Part shown: piece after piece, positions 9,606-20,868 of the stretch
Position numbering within the stretch: position 1 is the first letter of the stretch
Layout of the letters: the number at the start of each line of letters is the position of its first letter
NCBI GenBank assembly: GCA_009746045.1
Contig: RPFO01000365.1
Location: forward strand, 17,090 to 81,089
Direction: 5' to 3'
DNA: 64,000 nucleotides
DNA from: Mesostigma viride
Taxonomy: Eukaryota; Streptophyta; Mesostigmatophyceae; Mesostigmatales; Mesostigmataceae
The notes under the pieces: model-generated
Told to the model about the DNA's origin: nothing
Databases searched by the model: none
What the model saw: only the letters and a program-made list of their open reading frames with translations
Program-made: the position numbers and the translations under genes

Positions 9606-10718
9606 CTGCTCCTTGTTGTCTTCTTGCTGACTGCCCTTTGAAGGCTGGCCCTGGGACTTGTTGTTGTTCTTCTTGTTGTTGTTGTTGTTATTCTTGTTGC
9701 TGCCCTGGCCCTGGGACTTCTTGAAGCTGGGACACTCCTTCTTGATATGCCCCCACCCCTTGCACAGGTAGCATTGTATCTTTGACTTGCCCTGGCCTCC
9801 TCCCCCGTTGTCAGGCGCGTTGCCCTGCTTGGGCTTACCACCCACTCGCCTGAACACCGACTTGGAGTGTGACCTCCTGTCAGAGTCGGGTGAATGATCG
9901 CCCTTGCGCTTGTTATGGTTGCCCCCTCGTCCTCCCTGGCTTCTGTCAGCCTCAGACGTCTTGGAGCCCCCCTGGGTACGCCCACCTGCGTGGGTAGCCT
10001 TCACTGCTGGCACTCCTCCCTCAAACAGCTCCTCTGCCTCGAGTGCTTGTTTGATTATGACCTTGTAGGCCTTGAGGGTTGAGTGTGGGGCACACATGAC
10101 CTTTAAGGAGCCACGTGTAGCCTTATCCAGCCCAGAGACCTTCAACCAGTTGGTCAGGGCTATGTTATCTGCCACATTGAAACCGTGGGCCCTGCCTTCC
10201 TCAACCATTTTGCAATAGCTAAGGAAATTCTGGATGAGATCCCCCTTGACCTCCCACCCTTGATACTTGTCTTGCCAATGGATGCCGACCTTCTTTCGCT
10301 GGTCTTCAAGCAACTCCTTCAGCTCAGCTACATACACTGCCCAGGCCTTGTTGGCCTTCTTACATTCCCTGGTTAGGTCCTTGATCTGATCAGTGCACTT
10401 GCCAAACGTGCTGCTGCCTATCCAGATCTGATAGTAGTTGGTACCCCCGTACAAACTAGGAAACCCTTCCAGCCCTTCTACAAACTCTTCAGCCTGCTTA
10501 GGCTTAGAGTCAGATGTCACAGGTTGCAGCTGATTTACAATTAATAATCCCTGAGTGGTAAGGTCATATCCAGAAACAGCATGTGTAGTATTATTATTCA
10601 AAGGGATATTAGTAATCTCTCCGGTGACCCCCACGTCATCTACGTGAGCGGTCCCGCTACCAGCACCCCCATTATTATTCCCACTGGCTAGGCCCTTGCT
10701 ACGGCGTCCCTCAGCCAT
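9603..10718 (-). CDS. Copia Gag (element A)
   Basis: Starting at ATG 10718 (MAEGRRSKG) the protein has 371 residues; an in-frame extension upstream lacks a convincing start. It has a helical capsid-like core, then a basic linker and a zinc knuckle, CYLCKGWGHIKKEC (CX2CX4HX4C), and ends in an Asn/Lys/Gln-rich tail. The stop is TGA at 9603-9605, followed directly by CTG. The reading frame stays open after it into Pol. Gag forms the particle and its knuckle binds RNA. Confidence 0.75.
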   Translation of the reverse strand: MAEGRRSKGLASGNNNGGAGSGTAHVDDVGVTGEITNIPLNNNTTHAVSGYDLTTQGLLIVNQLQPVTSDSKPKQAEEFVEGLEGFPSLYGGTNYYQIWIGSSTFGKCTDQIKDLTRECKKANKAWAVYVAELKELLEDQRKKVGIHWQDKYQGWEVKGDLIQNFLSYCKMVEEGRAHGFNVADNIALTNWLKVSGLDKATRGSLKVMCAPHSTLKAYKVIIKQALEAEELFEGGVPAVKATHAGGRTQGGSKTSEADRSQGGRGGNHNKRKGDHSPDSDRRSHSKSVFRRVGGKPKQGNAPDNGGGGQGKSKIQCYLCKGWGHIKKECPSFKKSQGQGSNKNNNNNNKKNNNKSQGQPSKGSQQEDNKEQ

Positions 10719-10840
10719 GGTAAACCACACTAGCTGTGTACAGCCCTGAGCTAAGCAGCTGGAAAACAAAAGACAGGTAGATATGTACAATCTGTCAAAA
10801 AGCCGCCTGCCCCGGTGCCGACCGCGCCACCAAGCCGAAT

Positions 10841-11626
10841 TCAGTCGAGACCACGAAAATCGCAGTAGTCGTAGTCGTAAATTGGATCGTTGGCGACAGG
10901 CGCAGGCGCGTCCTGGCCTTGCCCAACCTCAATCGTCACCGGTGTTTCGATGACGATGGGGTCCAACCGACGTCCCGTCACCGGATCAATGCGGCGACGA
11001 CGGCGGCGGGTGACGATGCGGAGCGGGTTGGTAAGAATCGTTAGAAAATCCCACCCGTCCGGCGCCCACTCTCGCAATGCAGACAAGAACGCGACAAGAT
11101 TGAGCAGCAATTGCCGCTCACGCGTCCGGAAGCCTCGCGACAGCAACTGCAGAATCGCAAGGTCTTGAAACAGGTTGGTCGTAATCGTCGGAATGACGCC
11201 CGAACGAACCGACAGCCAGTTAGCGAGATTGCGCTGGTAACCTGTAAGCGATGAAACCGCGTTGTCGATCTCCTCAGAGACCTCGGCAACCGCGCTGGGC
11301 GCTTGCAACCCCGCCCGGGTATGGACCTCGAAGTCCGCGAGCAAAGCGCGAATGGAATCAAGGTAATCGCGAAACCCCGAAACAATCGAAGGTTGCGGAG
11401 GCGGGGGCGGCAGTCGTAGGTTTTGCAGCAGTTCTTGCTGCTGAGCGCGTAGCTCCGCACTGGACGCTACCGCCTGGTCAACAACACGCTGCCACGCCGG
11501 ATTAAGAACCGGACGATCTTCACGAACAGGAGTCGTTGAAGGACCAGCCGGAGATTCGGCGATGTCCGCTGGACTGCCCAAAATTTCAGAATCCCTCGGA
11601 ATGCGGAACTCCATTGAGTCCGGCAT
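10841..11626 (-). CDS. Unrecognised 261-residue protein with Arg cluster
   Basis: From ATG at 11624-11626 (MPDSMEFRIP) to TGA at 10841. The N-terminal 60 residues are Pro/Ser-rich. A helix with many Gln follows, then a proline run (LPPPPPQP), then about 110 residues of predicted helices. The end holds an Arg6 block (RRRRRRIDPVTGRRLDPIV) and an acidic, Tyr-rich tail (DPIYDYDYCDF). It lies 122 bp upstream of the Copia A Gag, same strand. A structural or Gag-like protein of a retroelement is possible from the basic patch and setting, but I do not recognise a family. Confidence 0.4.
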   Translation of the reverse strand: MPDSMEFRIPRDSEILGSPADIAESPAGPSTTPVREDRPVLNPAWQRVVDQAVASSAELRAQQQELLQNLRLPPPPPQPSIVSGFRDYLDSIRALLADFEVHTRAGLQAPSAVAEVSEEIDNAVSSLTGYQRNLANWLSVRSGVIPTITTNLFQDLAILQLLSRGFRTRERQLLLNLVAFLSALREWAPDGWDFLTILTNPLRIVTRRRRRRIDPVTGRRLDPIVIETPVTIEVGQGQDAPAPVANDPIYDYDYCDFRGLD

Positions 11627-12271
11627 TTTTCTTGGTACGAAGATTGTAATACGAGTTGAGTGAGAGTTTACCACCGAGGGAATCCATGGCTCTTGCAGGA
11701 AAGTTGCCTTTATTATAATAAGCAAACACAGACGTAAGTCACGTCAAGTCCGAGACTGCACGTAGCACAGACGACAGGGTCGTTGTGCCAAGAGAGCGTG
11801 CACGCAAGAGCTAGCGTCCCGGTGCGACCAAGTCACACATATAGCTTGCTAGGGACGCGTCCAAGTATTCAGCTGTACTGTCACAGCTGAACTGTCAATA
11901 AATTGATTACACGGACTCTGGCACGCCTTTGGCGCGCAGATCTATCAATTGTCCATACGGCTAGTCCTGTGGACCTATCCGTACATTACTCAGCACCAAT
12001 TGTCTCATAGGTCCTGGCGCGCTACAGCACGCCTACCTATCAATTGACTATCAAGTCCTGTACAAGTCCTGTCAACGTCCTGCGGACTATCAAAGTGACA
12101 CTTGTACATCCTGTGTCCGTACGCGCCCACAGTGGCGCGCCGGGTACTGTCGGCACAGCCTAGGAAACGTCATAACTTTTACGTCCCGTATCCAAATGAG
12201 GCGTTTAAGGTGCCGTTGGAAAGAGCGTAACAATCTCTATCCACCTAACGTAAATCCTTTACGTTAACTGT
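11627..12271. other. Non-coding flank
   Basis: No coding signal. Words such as GTCCTGCGGACTAT and TCAATTGACTATCAAGTCCTG resemble the leader before the truncated Gag near 4390 (GTCCTACGGACTAT). This suggests that both regions are remnants of related retroelement termini. Confidence 0.3.
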
Positions 12272-12337
12272 GCCACCCTATGTACTCTTGGAGTACATAG
12301 GGTGGAGTACATAGTCACACCTTCCTATGTAATACGG
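12272..12337 (-). repeat. Inverted copy of the 29.3-kb palindromic repeat
   Basis: Contains a 15-bp-arm palindrome (CCACCCTATGTACTC, three-base centre, then its complement). The following bases through CCTATGTAATACGGG are the reverse complement of the 152-bp unit found at 29321-29775. Confidence 0.75.
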
Positions 12338-12345
12338 GGGTGTAA

Positions 12346-12572
12346 TCATATGTAATCATGTGTAATCATCGGTAAAAATCGGTAATCATTTGTCCTTTTT
12401 TGGTAATCATGTACGTGTAATCATGTGTAATCATGTGTAATCATGTGTAATCATCGGTAAAAATCGGTAATCATTTGTCCTTTTTTGGTAATCATGTACG
12501 TGTAATCATGTGTAATCATGTGTAATCATCGGTAAAAATCGGTAATCATTTGTCCTTTTTTGGTAATCATTT
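12346..12572. repeat. Tandem repeat, three units of 75-85 bp
   Basis: The block CATCGGTAAAAATCGG recurs at 12367, 12452 and 12527. Units differ by the number of a 10-bp GTGTAATCAT subrepeat (85 versus 75 bp). Each unit includes TTTGTCCTTTTTTGG. Confidence 0.9.
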
Positions 12573-12831
12573 CGGTCAGGGTCACGTGTGCTTGTCTGCA
12601 TGATCGATCGTCCAGACAAGCTGCACTGCCCCCAAGACCCTAAGTTACACAAGATGATGTTGTTGGGTGTTGAAATGGAACAACGAAGGTCGAAAGCCTG
12701 CGCTTAATGTAAATTATTAATTACGAGCGACCACCATGGAAAGTCCCGTTACAGCCACAATGGAAAATCCCGTTGACATCGCGCAAAAACAGGAAAAGAG
12801 AAAGCGGCAAGTGGCCGAAGCAGTCCGCCGG

Positions 12832-13288
12832 AGTTAGATGAGATGCTTAGGCTGACACACGGATTTCCGGCCTGCGCGCCGCGTATTGCCTACCGCGGCT
12901 GAGCGGGACACCTCAGTACAGTACGGCAGGGTGTACGGTACTGAGGTGTCATGTGGACCGATGTGCGGTTAGTGCCAGACTGTGCCTAGACTCTAGCTCG
13001 ACCCGCCAGACCCGGGTTATCCGGTTCTGGACGGGCCGAGTGTAGTCGATGCTAGTGACGTGGTCGCATGGCATTGCAGTGTACAGTTGTCCACTGGTCG
13101 TGTGCTGCAGGTAGCACCGCCATAGGCATATAGGCGTAGCACTGGGGAGTGCCAGAGCACCCGAGTTTGCCCAGACGTTCCATTCTGAGCCCTCAGCTTC
13201 CATTGCTCTCTCATTGTATTATTGTAATACAATCATCATTCGCTCTCAGCTTTCGCAGTTGTTCGTCGTCCCTAGTCTCCATCCAACT
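12832..13288 (+). repeat. 5' LTR of element B
   Basis: 457 bp. It begins AGTTAGATG and ends CATCCAACT, so the terminal inverted repeat is AGTT/AACT rather than the usual TG/CA. By eye it is identical to the 3' copy. A small inverted word (TTGTATTATTGTAATACAA) lies near 13215. Confidence 0.9.
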
Positions 13289-13333
13289 TGGACTGAAAAG
13301 TTCGATATTTTTTTTACAAGCAAAAAAAAAGAT

Positions 13334-15291
13334 ATGGCTTCCAACAACGGCAACAACGGCAACAACAACAAGGGGAAGGCGCCTGCCAGGCGCACCTCAC
13401 CCCGCCTTTCGCCGGAGGGCACGCCCTCCACCAACGATGCGAGGGTGACGCCCAACGTCACCTTCCGCACGGTGGTCGCTGACCAACCCAGGCGTCGGGG
13501 CCCGCAGGTGGGGCCCGGCGCCCGGGGATGGCGAGCGGTCGGCCGTTTGCCACTGGCGGTTCGTCCGCCATGGCACCTGGGGGGCAGGTCCCCCGGGCAC
13601 GCAATTCCCCCGTCGCAGGTGACGGGGGTCGTGAGCGGAGTGATTCCTCCGAGGAGGATGGCGAGGTGCAGCCTGCGAGGCCTCGGCCTTCGCTTGAGCT
13701 TTCGTCGCAGACACCTGCGACGTCTGGCAACCTTTCCGTGGGCCGACAGATGGCCACCATGGACATTGACCGGTATGGGGAACATGTTCCGCCCCCGGTC
13801 GCGTTCGGGCGCCCACCCCATTTTCTCCCCCTTGGGGAGGACGACATCCCCGTTCATTTCGGTGAACGGCCGGATCTTACGTCAACGTTTTCAGTGCTTC
13901 CAGATGAGGAGATCACGCGATAGAGGTTCATCGGGTGCACGCTGATCGAGGGGCGTCTTAGGATGCAGTCTCCCTGGTTCAGGTGGCAGTTTGGCTGTAC
14001 TGTTTCGCCAATCGGCCGAGGCACAACCCGGCACTGTTGATCAGTGGGCGTCCAGGCAGCGCCAGAGAGAGGCGCTGCGCGTGGTCGCCCGACAGGAGAT
14101 CGCGCTGACTCCGTTGGGGCCGTGGCCCCAAGTCACGCCAGTTGGCTGGGGCCCGGATAGGCGTGAGGCGGCTGCGATGCCGCCTGCGACGGAGCGCGGG
14201 GCGGCAGACGCCCCCAACACGCCCATGGGTGGTGAAGCCACCCAGGACCCTCTGGCAGGTCAGAGGGTCCAACCTCAGCCGCAGGCTCCCCCGCCCAGCG
14301 TGGGGGGCCAGGTGGCTGAGGAGGCCACCGGGGTCGCAGGGACCCCGGCGGCGACACAAGCGCCCGGGGTCGCAGGGACCCCGGCAGCGACGCCGGCGCC
14401 TCCGGCGCTGGCGGGGGATGCAGCCCCCATGGAGGGTGTCACGGGCACCTCCAGCGGCTCTGGGGGGCAGGCCCCCTCTAGCCGCAACAAGGACAAGCCC
14501 TGGCAGGGCCGGAGGGGCCTCAGGGTCCCACCGCAGCTGGGCAGCAACCAGCACTGCTGGAGGGCGACCTGGAAGGTCGCGACTTCATCACCCTGGGTGA
14601 TGAGGCCGTGTGGCGTGCCATACAGACAGCCACAGCCTCCTTCCGTGGGCTGGCCGACAGGAGCCAGCAGATGCACGTCGCGGAGGCGGGCAGCCTGGTG
14701 TGTGCAATCATCACGCACATCCTGGGCCTGCCCAACCTCCAAGAGGGCACACGCAGGGTGTGCGACGACCTGCTGCCTGCCCTGCAGGCTCTCCTCTCAG
14801 GGAGGAGGGTGCAGGGCAGCAGGGTGCGTCTGGTGCGTCTGGAGCTCCTGCACAACGCCATCCTGAGAGGGGCGGGTAGGTGGCTGCCTACCTGGCTGCA
14901 TCATGATCTTACTAACCCTACTGACGATGAAGTGTCCCTCTCTCCCACCTTCCATGATTGGGAGGAGGCCCGCAGCAGGAGGCGGGAAGTGACACACACT
15001 CACACCCCCACCCAGCCCACCCCTATGTTGTCTAACCCTCCTACACAGCCCATGTTTGCCCATCCTGCTCAGCTCACTCAAGTAGCACTTCCCTCTCAGC
15101 AGGTCTCTCCTGTGAATGCTGCAGCAGCAACACCATCTTCTCCCTCTCCCCCTGCATCCCCCTCTAGGTTGCCCACTTACAATGAAAACCGTCCTGTGGA
15201 TAGGATTAATGTCAGGGGGCTGCCTGAGGGGTATACTAGGGAGCAGGGGAATCATGCACTTCTCTCTCTCAGCTGGCTAGGGAGGAACTGA
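13334..15291 (+). pseudogene. Degenerate N-terminal Gag region of element B
   Basis: The probable start is ATG 13334 (MASNNGNNGNNN), shortly after the 5' LTR. The coding pattern then jumps between frames: 13528-13923 (acidic, Ser/Pro-rich), about 13991-14560 (Pro/Ala/Gly-rich with a repeated GVAGTPAAT segment) and 14565-15289 (helical, with LVCAIITHILGLPNL). The frame at 15235-15369 that reads LAREELNVKNWF continues the protein better than the frame carrying the TGA at 15289, so that TGA is probably not a true Gag end. Several indels have broken the ORF, or the assembly is wrong here. Confidence 0.5.
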
Positions 15292-15984
15292 ATGTCAAGA
15301 ATTGGTTTGGATCTCTCATGCAGGGGGATTTTACCATCAGTCCTCTCTCAGATTCAGAATCTCATTCTTGTCTTCCAGCGTAGGTATCCCAAGTGGCAGG
15401 ACACGCAGGCTAGGGCAGTTTGGGAGGCTTTCATGAAGGAGCTAACTGACCTCCTCTCCACCCCCTCATCTGTGGACATCTATGGGGCATTCAGGTGGGT
15501 AGAGGAATACAGGGTCACATCAGTGGACTATGTGGCTGAGACAAAGAAATATGAGCTAGCCATCAAAGCACGTCCTGATGTCCAGCAGCTAGATCACAAG
15601 TTCTTGCTGCGTTCCTTCCTTGAGAAACTCAAACTTGACAAAAACACCTACGCTATGCTTGCAACAGGAATGGCAAAGTACTGGGAGGACATGAAGGAGG
15701 CATTGGATTATATCAAGCTGGCCTTGGCTCCCCTTAGCCAGGGGGCCATGGGCACCTCTGTAAAGAGGGTCAGGGGGGAAGAGAGGGAGGAGGAGGATAG
15801 GGAGAGGGAAGACAGGAGCAAGAGACCTGTCACTATGGCAGAAGTCAAGTCCCTGCTGGGACAAATGTTTAAGGGCAAGGGCAAGGGCAAGGGCAAGGGC
15901 AAGGGCAGGGGCTGGGGCAAGGGCAAGGGTAAGGGGCAGTCTCCCTCCAAGGGGGGCAGCTCCAGCAACAACAACAACAACAGT

Positions 15985-16067
<83 letters not shown>

Positions 16068-17880
16068 GAAGCAGGACAAGGAGGACAAGTCTTCTCAGCG
16101 GTGCACCCGCTGTGGCATGAAGTACCACCTGCGGCCCACCTGCCGCAAGAACGTGGACGAGCTGGGGCATTTGGACGTCCTGTGCCACAAGTGCCACGGG
16201 CCGCCCCACGGTGACCCCAAGGACTGCAAGCGGCCTCCTTACGGCAAGAAGTGTGAGTCTCCCTCTCATGCTGGCTTGAGTGTGCCTGCTTCACCTCTTT
16301 CATCTGCATGCCCCACTGTCAGAGCAGTGAGCAGTTCTGGAAAGGTGCTACAGCTGGTTTCAGAAGATTATGTCTCTAAACCAACCTTCACATCTATGGT
16401 TCCCAAGGTGTGCAGAGTGTCCCCAGCAGAGGATGCTCAGATCAGTTTTCAGGAGCTTGCTTTGCAGTTGCATTTCCTTTATGGGCATGAAGTGAGTGCA
16501 GAGGTGGTGGCAGCAGCAATAGGGGGGGCAGCACTCAGACGTGCATGCCAGGTGGTCAGATCCCACTGCCAGCATTGTCAGTTCAATGCACCCAAACCCC
16601 CTAAGTGGCATGTAGCTACCCCACCTAAGAGCAAGGGCAGGGTGGTAGGAGATGTCTTTCATATCAAAGGACAATCTTACTTGGCACTTAAAGATGCATG
16701 GTCAAGGTACACAACCATTGAACCATTACCTGGAATGGACAAGACACAGTTGCTCAGGGCTCTCTTGATTGCTCAGGCCAGGTACTACCCTGTGGAGGCA
16801 TTGTTACTGGATCAGCAGTTCACGTGTCTTGCCAATGAACCAGGGTGTGAGGCTATTGATCTGGCTGGGCTAGAAGATCATGAGAGGCAAGGCATTATTG
16901 AAAGGGCCATCAGGTCCATTAAAACCCTTGTAGCCAAAGAAGATGGCAATCTGCTGGCTGACAGTGGGTCATATGCTGACAGAGCTCTGTGGTCCACCAG
17001 GTTGTGCCAAGTCCTCAACAGGAGGCCACTCATGAAAACCCCACAAGGGGTGGTCATTACACCAGATGGATTGCATGCAGGCATTTATCCACCTGAGGTA
17101 CTAGCCCTCTACAACGCACAGCGAGCACAGACAGCTAGCAGGTTAGCTGTCAAGGATGCAAAGCATCCACGTCCCACCTTCAGAGAAGGGGATCAGGTCC
17201 TATTCTACAAGGAGTCGGGACTAGGCAAGGTGGGTACCTGGCATGGGCCAGCCACCATCCTAAAGTTTAACACCACTGGCAGGACAGTGTTAGTTAAACA
17301 CAATGACACGGGAAAAATTCACAGGTGTTCACCTCACAGGATGAAATTGTATTTTCCAACTGTGTCAGACGTGGCAGAGGAGGAAGAGCTGTTGGCCGAC
17401 AGCCCTGTACAGTTGCCTGGCATCCCAGCGTTGCCCAGTGAGTGGTTGTTTGGAACACCCACTGGTGAGTGTGAGAGCCACACCCACTGTGACACCCAGG
17501 TCACCCTTGATGATTGCAGGCAGTCACTGCAGGCTTGGCCCCCTGCAGCAGAGGGTCACATTGGCAAAACAGGTGATCAGCAACCTATCACCTCTTCAAG
17601 TGTGAACATAGCTCAGCCACTAGCTGCACCTTCCAAACGCAGCCTAGCAGACGCTGTTCGCATTTTACAAGCAGCTCATAGAGCCAAAGCTCAAACTGCT
17701 GCAGGATCAGCTAAGGTGGGGAAGGTTGGGCAGAATGACAATAGCCCATTTATGGTTGCAGTGGACACACAAGCCCAGGTCAGCATTATCAGTGCCCTGG
17801 CTGTGCCCCATTGCCTTTGGAACCTTCACCCTGGCACCATGTGGCTGATTTCTCAGGGCAGTCATCCCTCAAGGTATTAG
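15292..17880 (+). CDS. Copia Gag C-terminus, integrase and start of protease-like domain (element B)
   Basis: 862 residues in one frame. The order is: helical Gag core; Lys/Gly repeats (15868-15940); a poly-Asn run (15970-16069, AAC repeats); a knuckle CTRCGMKYHLRPTC at 16099-16140 (CX2CX4HX4C); a second, looser one, CHKCHGPPHGDPKDC; then integrase. The integrase has HFLYGH and CQHC for zinc, and the triad D (16651), D (16810), E (16900), a gap of 29 residues as in element A. The protease-like domain begins near 17760 with VDTQAQVSII, where DTG would be expected, and the frame breaks soon after. Unlike element A there is no stop between the knuckle and the integrase. Confidence 0.75.
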
Positions 17881-19807
17881 GTCAGGTCATGTTGACTATA
17901 CTCGGTATCCCCACTCCTTTTCAGGTATTGGAAGGTTATAAAGGGAATGCTTTGTTGGGGGATCCTTTTCTCTGTTACCCTGGTGTCTATCTCCAGTGAT
18001 AGACTATCCATCCAGGACATGGGTGGTGTTGATCTGAATCATTTCAAAATTTCTCTTGAAAAACTTCTTAACACCAACATTGCTTCTGTAAAATTTGCTA
18101 CACCCAAGTATGCCCCAGGGCAAGAACCCTGTGTGGCAGACTTGGTTCACAACCAAAAACTTCATCCCAACTCATTTGGATTGGGCAAGCATGATGTGGC
18201 TAAAATGTCTCCTCTTTCTTATGAACAGATAGAGCAAGACTGTCGCACACACATAGGATTCCTAAAATGGGTGGAGGCCTTTAACAAGGCCAGGGAAGAA
18301 TGGGTAGTGCCAGATCCTCTTAGTCCTTCTCATACTCCACCTGTCACACCTATTGACAAAAAGCCTGCAGGGTGCAAGCACTTGCGCCTGAAGTTTGTGT
18401 GTAAACATAAGCCAGCAGCAGATGGGTCAGTCATTTTCATGCTAGACCTTGTGTGACAGAGTTCAAGGGCACCACTGATCTGACAGAGGCAGAGTTGTAC
18501 ACGCCAGGCATTCAGCAAACATCCCTAAAAATCTTGCTGTCTGTCTTTGTGGGTCATCTCAATGATGGGGATGACTATGTATGTAAGGCTACAGACATTA
18601 AAAGGGCTTTCCTGAAAGGCTCACCTGAGATAGCACAACAAGTGTGGCATGGTCAGGTGTATGTAGTCTCCACTCCCAGAGTTTGGGCAAAACACATCCC
18701 TCAGCAGTACCTGAAAGCTAACATAGGTGTTGAAGGGCTGCAATCAGCTCCTCGCATTTTCAGGATGTCAGCTCAGGCTGTGTTTGAAAAGCTAGGGGCT
18801 AGATATGATGACATAGACCCTTGCTTCTTTGTGGTCCCACACCCTCATGGCATTCTCACCTTTGTGTGGCATGGGGATGATCAGCTGATTGCTGGGCCAA
18901 GGCGTGCTGTGGATGATTTTATTCAACAAGTGTCACAGCATTTTGAGATTGGCAAGCAAGTAGAGCTGGGCACCACTGCCATAAAATTTTGTGGCACAAT
19001 GTTACAACTCCAGCAGCATCAAAACCAGTGGGTGTGTGCACTTACTCTCCCAATGATTACATGCACAGCTGCTTGGAGGTTTTGCAAACAAAAATCAAAC
19101 CTGGAGCCTGTCCTACCATTAGAGGCAAGCTGGGGTGGTTGTGCTCAACGTGTGCACCTCACCTGGCTGTGGTTAGCAGAGTTGATGATGATGTCTTGAT
19201 GCAAGTAGGTCACAAAGCCATCACCAAAACTCTCCAGGAAGGCCCTCCCCTTATCTTGCACTCCTTGGATCTCCACAAAACCATTCACATCCAAGCTATG
19301 ATGGATAGTTCCATGGAGTCCAGGCAGATTACCAAGATGCAGGCAAGGGAGTCAGGCTTGTATTTTGTGCAGAATGATGATGCACCCTTGTCTCTCATTT
19401 CATGGTACAGCCGGTTGCATAGACGCAAGGCTGTCAGCAGCAATGCTGCTGAGTGCAGGGCAGTGGTGTCAGCAGTGCTTCATGCCAGGTACTTGAATCA
19501 TGTGCTGGTTTGGTTGCAGATGCAAGCAGGCAGCAATGCTGGGGTGGTGGCACACTTGCTCACTGACAGTCAGTCAGTCCTCAGTTTCCTTGCTAACCCC
19601 TATGCTGTGCACACTGATCTTGACTGGGTGGTCCTGAAACAGGAGTCCACCTACTGGGAGTCCACCCGTCACGTGGAGGACAAACACAACGCTGCTGATG
19701 CACTCACTAAAGTGCCTCAGCAGGCAGCTGACCAATACCAGCTGTTGTACCACTTGATGAACCCCTATGGCAAGCAGGCAACCCTGCCCCATAGGGGGGA
19801 CGCCTAG
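17811..19807 (+). pseudogene. Broken remainder of Pol: protease-like, RT and RNase H (element B)
   Basis: Four overlapping frames read as one Pol. Frame 17811-17999 has VLGQVMLTILG and ALLGDPFL (protease-like). Frame 17947-18456 is the linker and RT start (LRLKFVCKH). Frame 18453-19199 is RT, with ATDIKRAFLKG and FVWHGDDQLI, so HGDD as in element A. Frame 18989-19807 is RNase H, with Asp in MMDSSMESRQ, Glu in NAAECRAV, Asp in LLTDSQSV and NAADALTK. Breaks lie near 17810, 17970, 18430 and 19035. The last is a -1 change at the same point of Pol as in element A. Confidence 0.75.
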
Positions 19808-20868
19808 CAGGGTCCTGTTCACCAGGGCCGCCTAGGTCACCCAGTACCCCTTGGGCAGGTCCAAGGGGTAGGTTGTGGCTTCCAGCAAGGGGGGTTGGTT
19901 GGAGTCTGTTTTCATACATCTGCGTGCCCTATGCCCAATAAAATCTGTTTTGATTTTTTCAACACCATGGAATTTCGTTATGCACACCTTCATAGGTGGG
20001 CATGGGATGTATCTCACACCTTTTTCACTAGGGCGTATGCCTTGGTGGATTGGCCTTGAGCTCAGTGGCTCAGGTGCCCCCATTCAAGTGGAGGGTCAAA
20101 GCTCCCTTGACAGGTGGTTACCCAGGACCCCAGTTCACTGTGGATATCCTGGGCCACCTGGCCTTACTGTTCAGTGGCAGTAAAGGCATGGGTGCTGTCA
20201 TGTTGTCTAGTACAACGTGCTCAGCACAGGTGCAGGATGAAATATTCCTGTCACCTGTCACCAGGACTTCAGTCACCCATGTGCAGGGCAGGGGTGGCTG
20301 GTCTCACACGTTGTGCAGGTGCAACGTGGCCAGGTCCAGGATGTCATAGTCCTGTCACCTGTCACTCGGACTTCAGCCCCCTCTGTGCAGGGCAGGGGTG
20401 GCTGGTCCTCACATGTTGTGCAGGTACAACATGGACAGTGCAGGGTGCAATAAACCTGTCCACTGTCACTCCTCAGGTTGCAGGTAACCTGAGCTCAGTT
20501 GACCCAGCCTGGCTGGGTATTTTTCTCTGAGTGGGCGATGATGATGGAACAACATGGAACCTCTTAAACGGTTACCTTGGCATTTTTACAATGGCTTCTT
20601 GGCTGGTGATGCACTCCCTGGATAGGCAGACAGGCATAGCTATCTCCCTTGTGAGCTCGCGAGGAGGAGGAACTCCCCGGGCATGTTGAGCTAAACGTGA
20701 TGCCATCACAAGTATTGCACGAGTTCTGGGGCCCATCTTTTTCAGTCCAGATGTTGCAGTATGGGTGTCAGTTGCTCAGCACCTCAGTCAGCTTGGAGTC
20801 AGTCTCCTAGCTGGGCAGGGTCAGGCTTGAAGTCGCTAGCCTTCAACCTGAAAGGAAAACATAATGGG
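19808..20868 (+). other. 3' untranslated region of element B
   Basis: About 1.06 kb between Pol and the 3' LTR. It has AATAAA at 19937. Imperfect repeats of 105-108 bp at about 20190-20450 each carry a hairpin: GTTGTCTAGTACAAC at 20202, GTTGTGCAGGTGCAAC at 20310 and GTTGTGCAGGTACAAC at 20415. A purine-rich stretch (AAAGGAAAAC) about 10 bp before the 3' LTR may be the polypurine tract. Confidence 0.6.

Larger units (their letters stand above)
5983..10718 (-). mobile_element. Copia-like retrotransposon A (gag-pol), LTRs not identified
   Basis: Three coding blocks on the minus strand form a Ty1/copia-type element. They are Gag (9603-10718), integrase/protease-like/RT (6639-9461) and RNase H (5983-6726). 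Gag and Pol share one frame and are separated by a single TGA. A -1 frame change separates RT from RNase H. I could not find direct repeats flanking these ORFs, so the element limits given are those of the coding region. Confidence 0.75.

Noticed and set aside
5393..12271. LTR pair for Copia element A
   Set aside because: I compared the flanks by eye and found no direct repeat. A self-alignment would be needed to exclude a diverged pair.
12346..12572. CRISPR-like spacing of repeats (also at 29321 and 5716)
   Set aside because: Units are adjacent tandem copies without variable spacers, no cas genes are present, and the DNA is eukaryotic.
15289..15291. TGA-ATG at 15289 as a Gag/Pol readthrough site in element B
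   Set aside because: The neighbouring frame (LAREELNVKNWF) gives a better protein across this point, so the TGA lies in a shifted frame.
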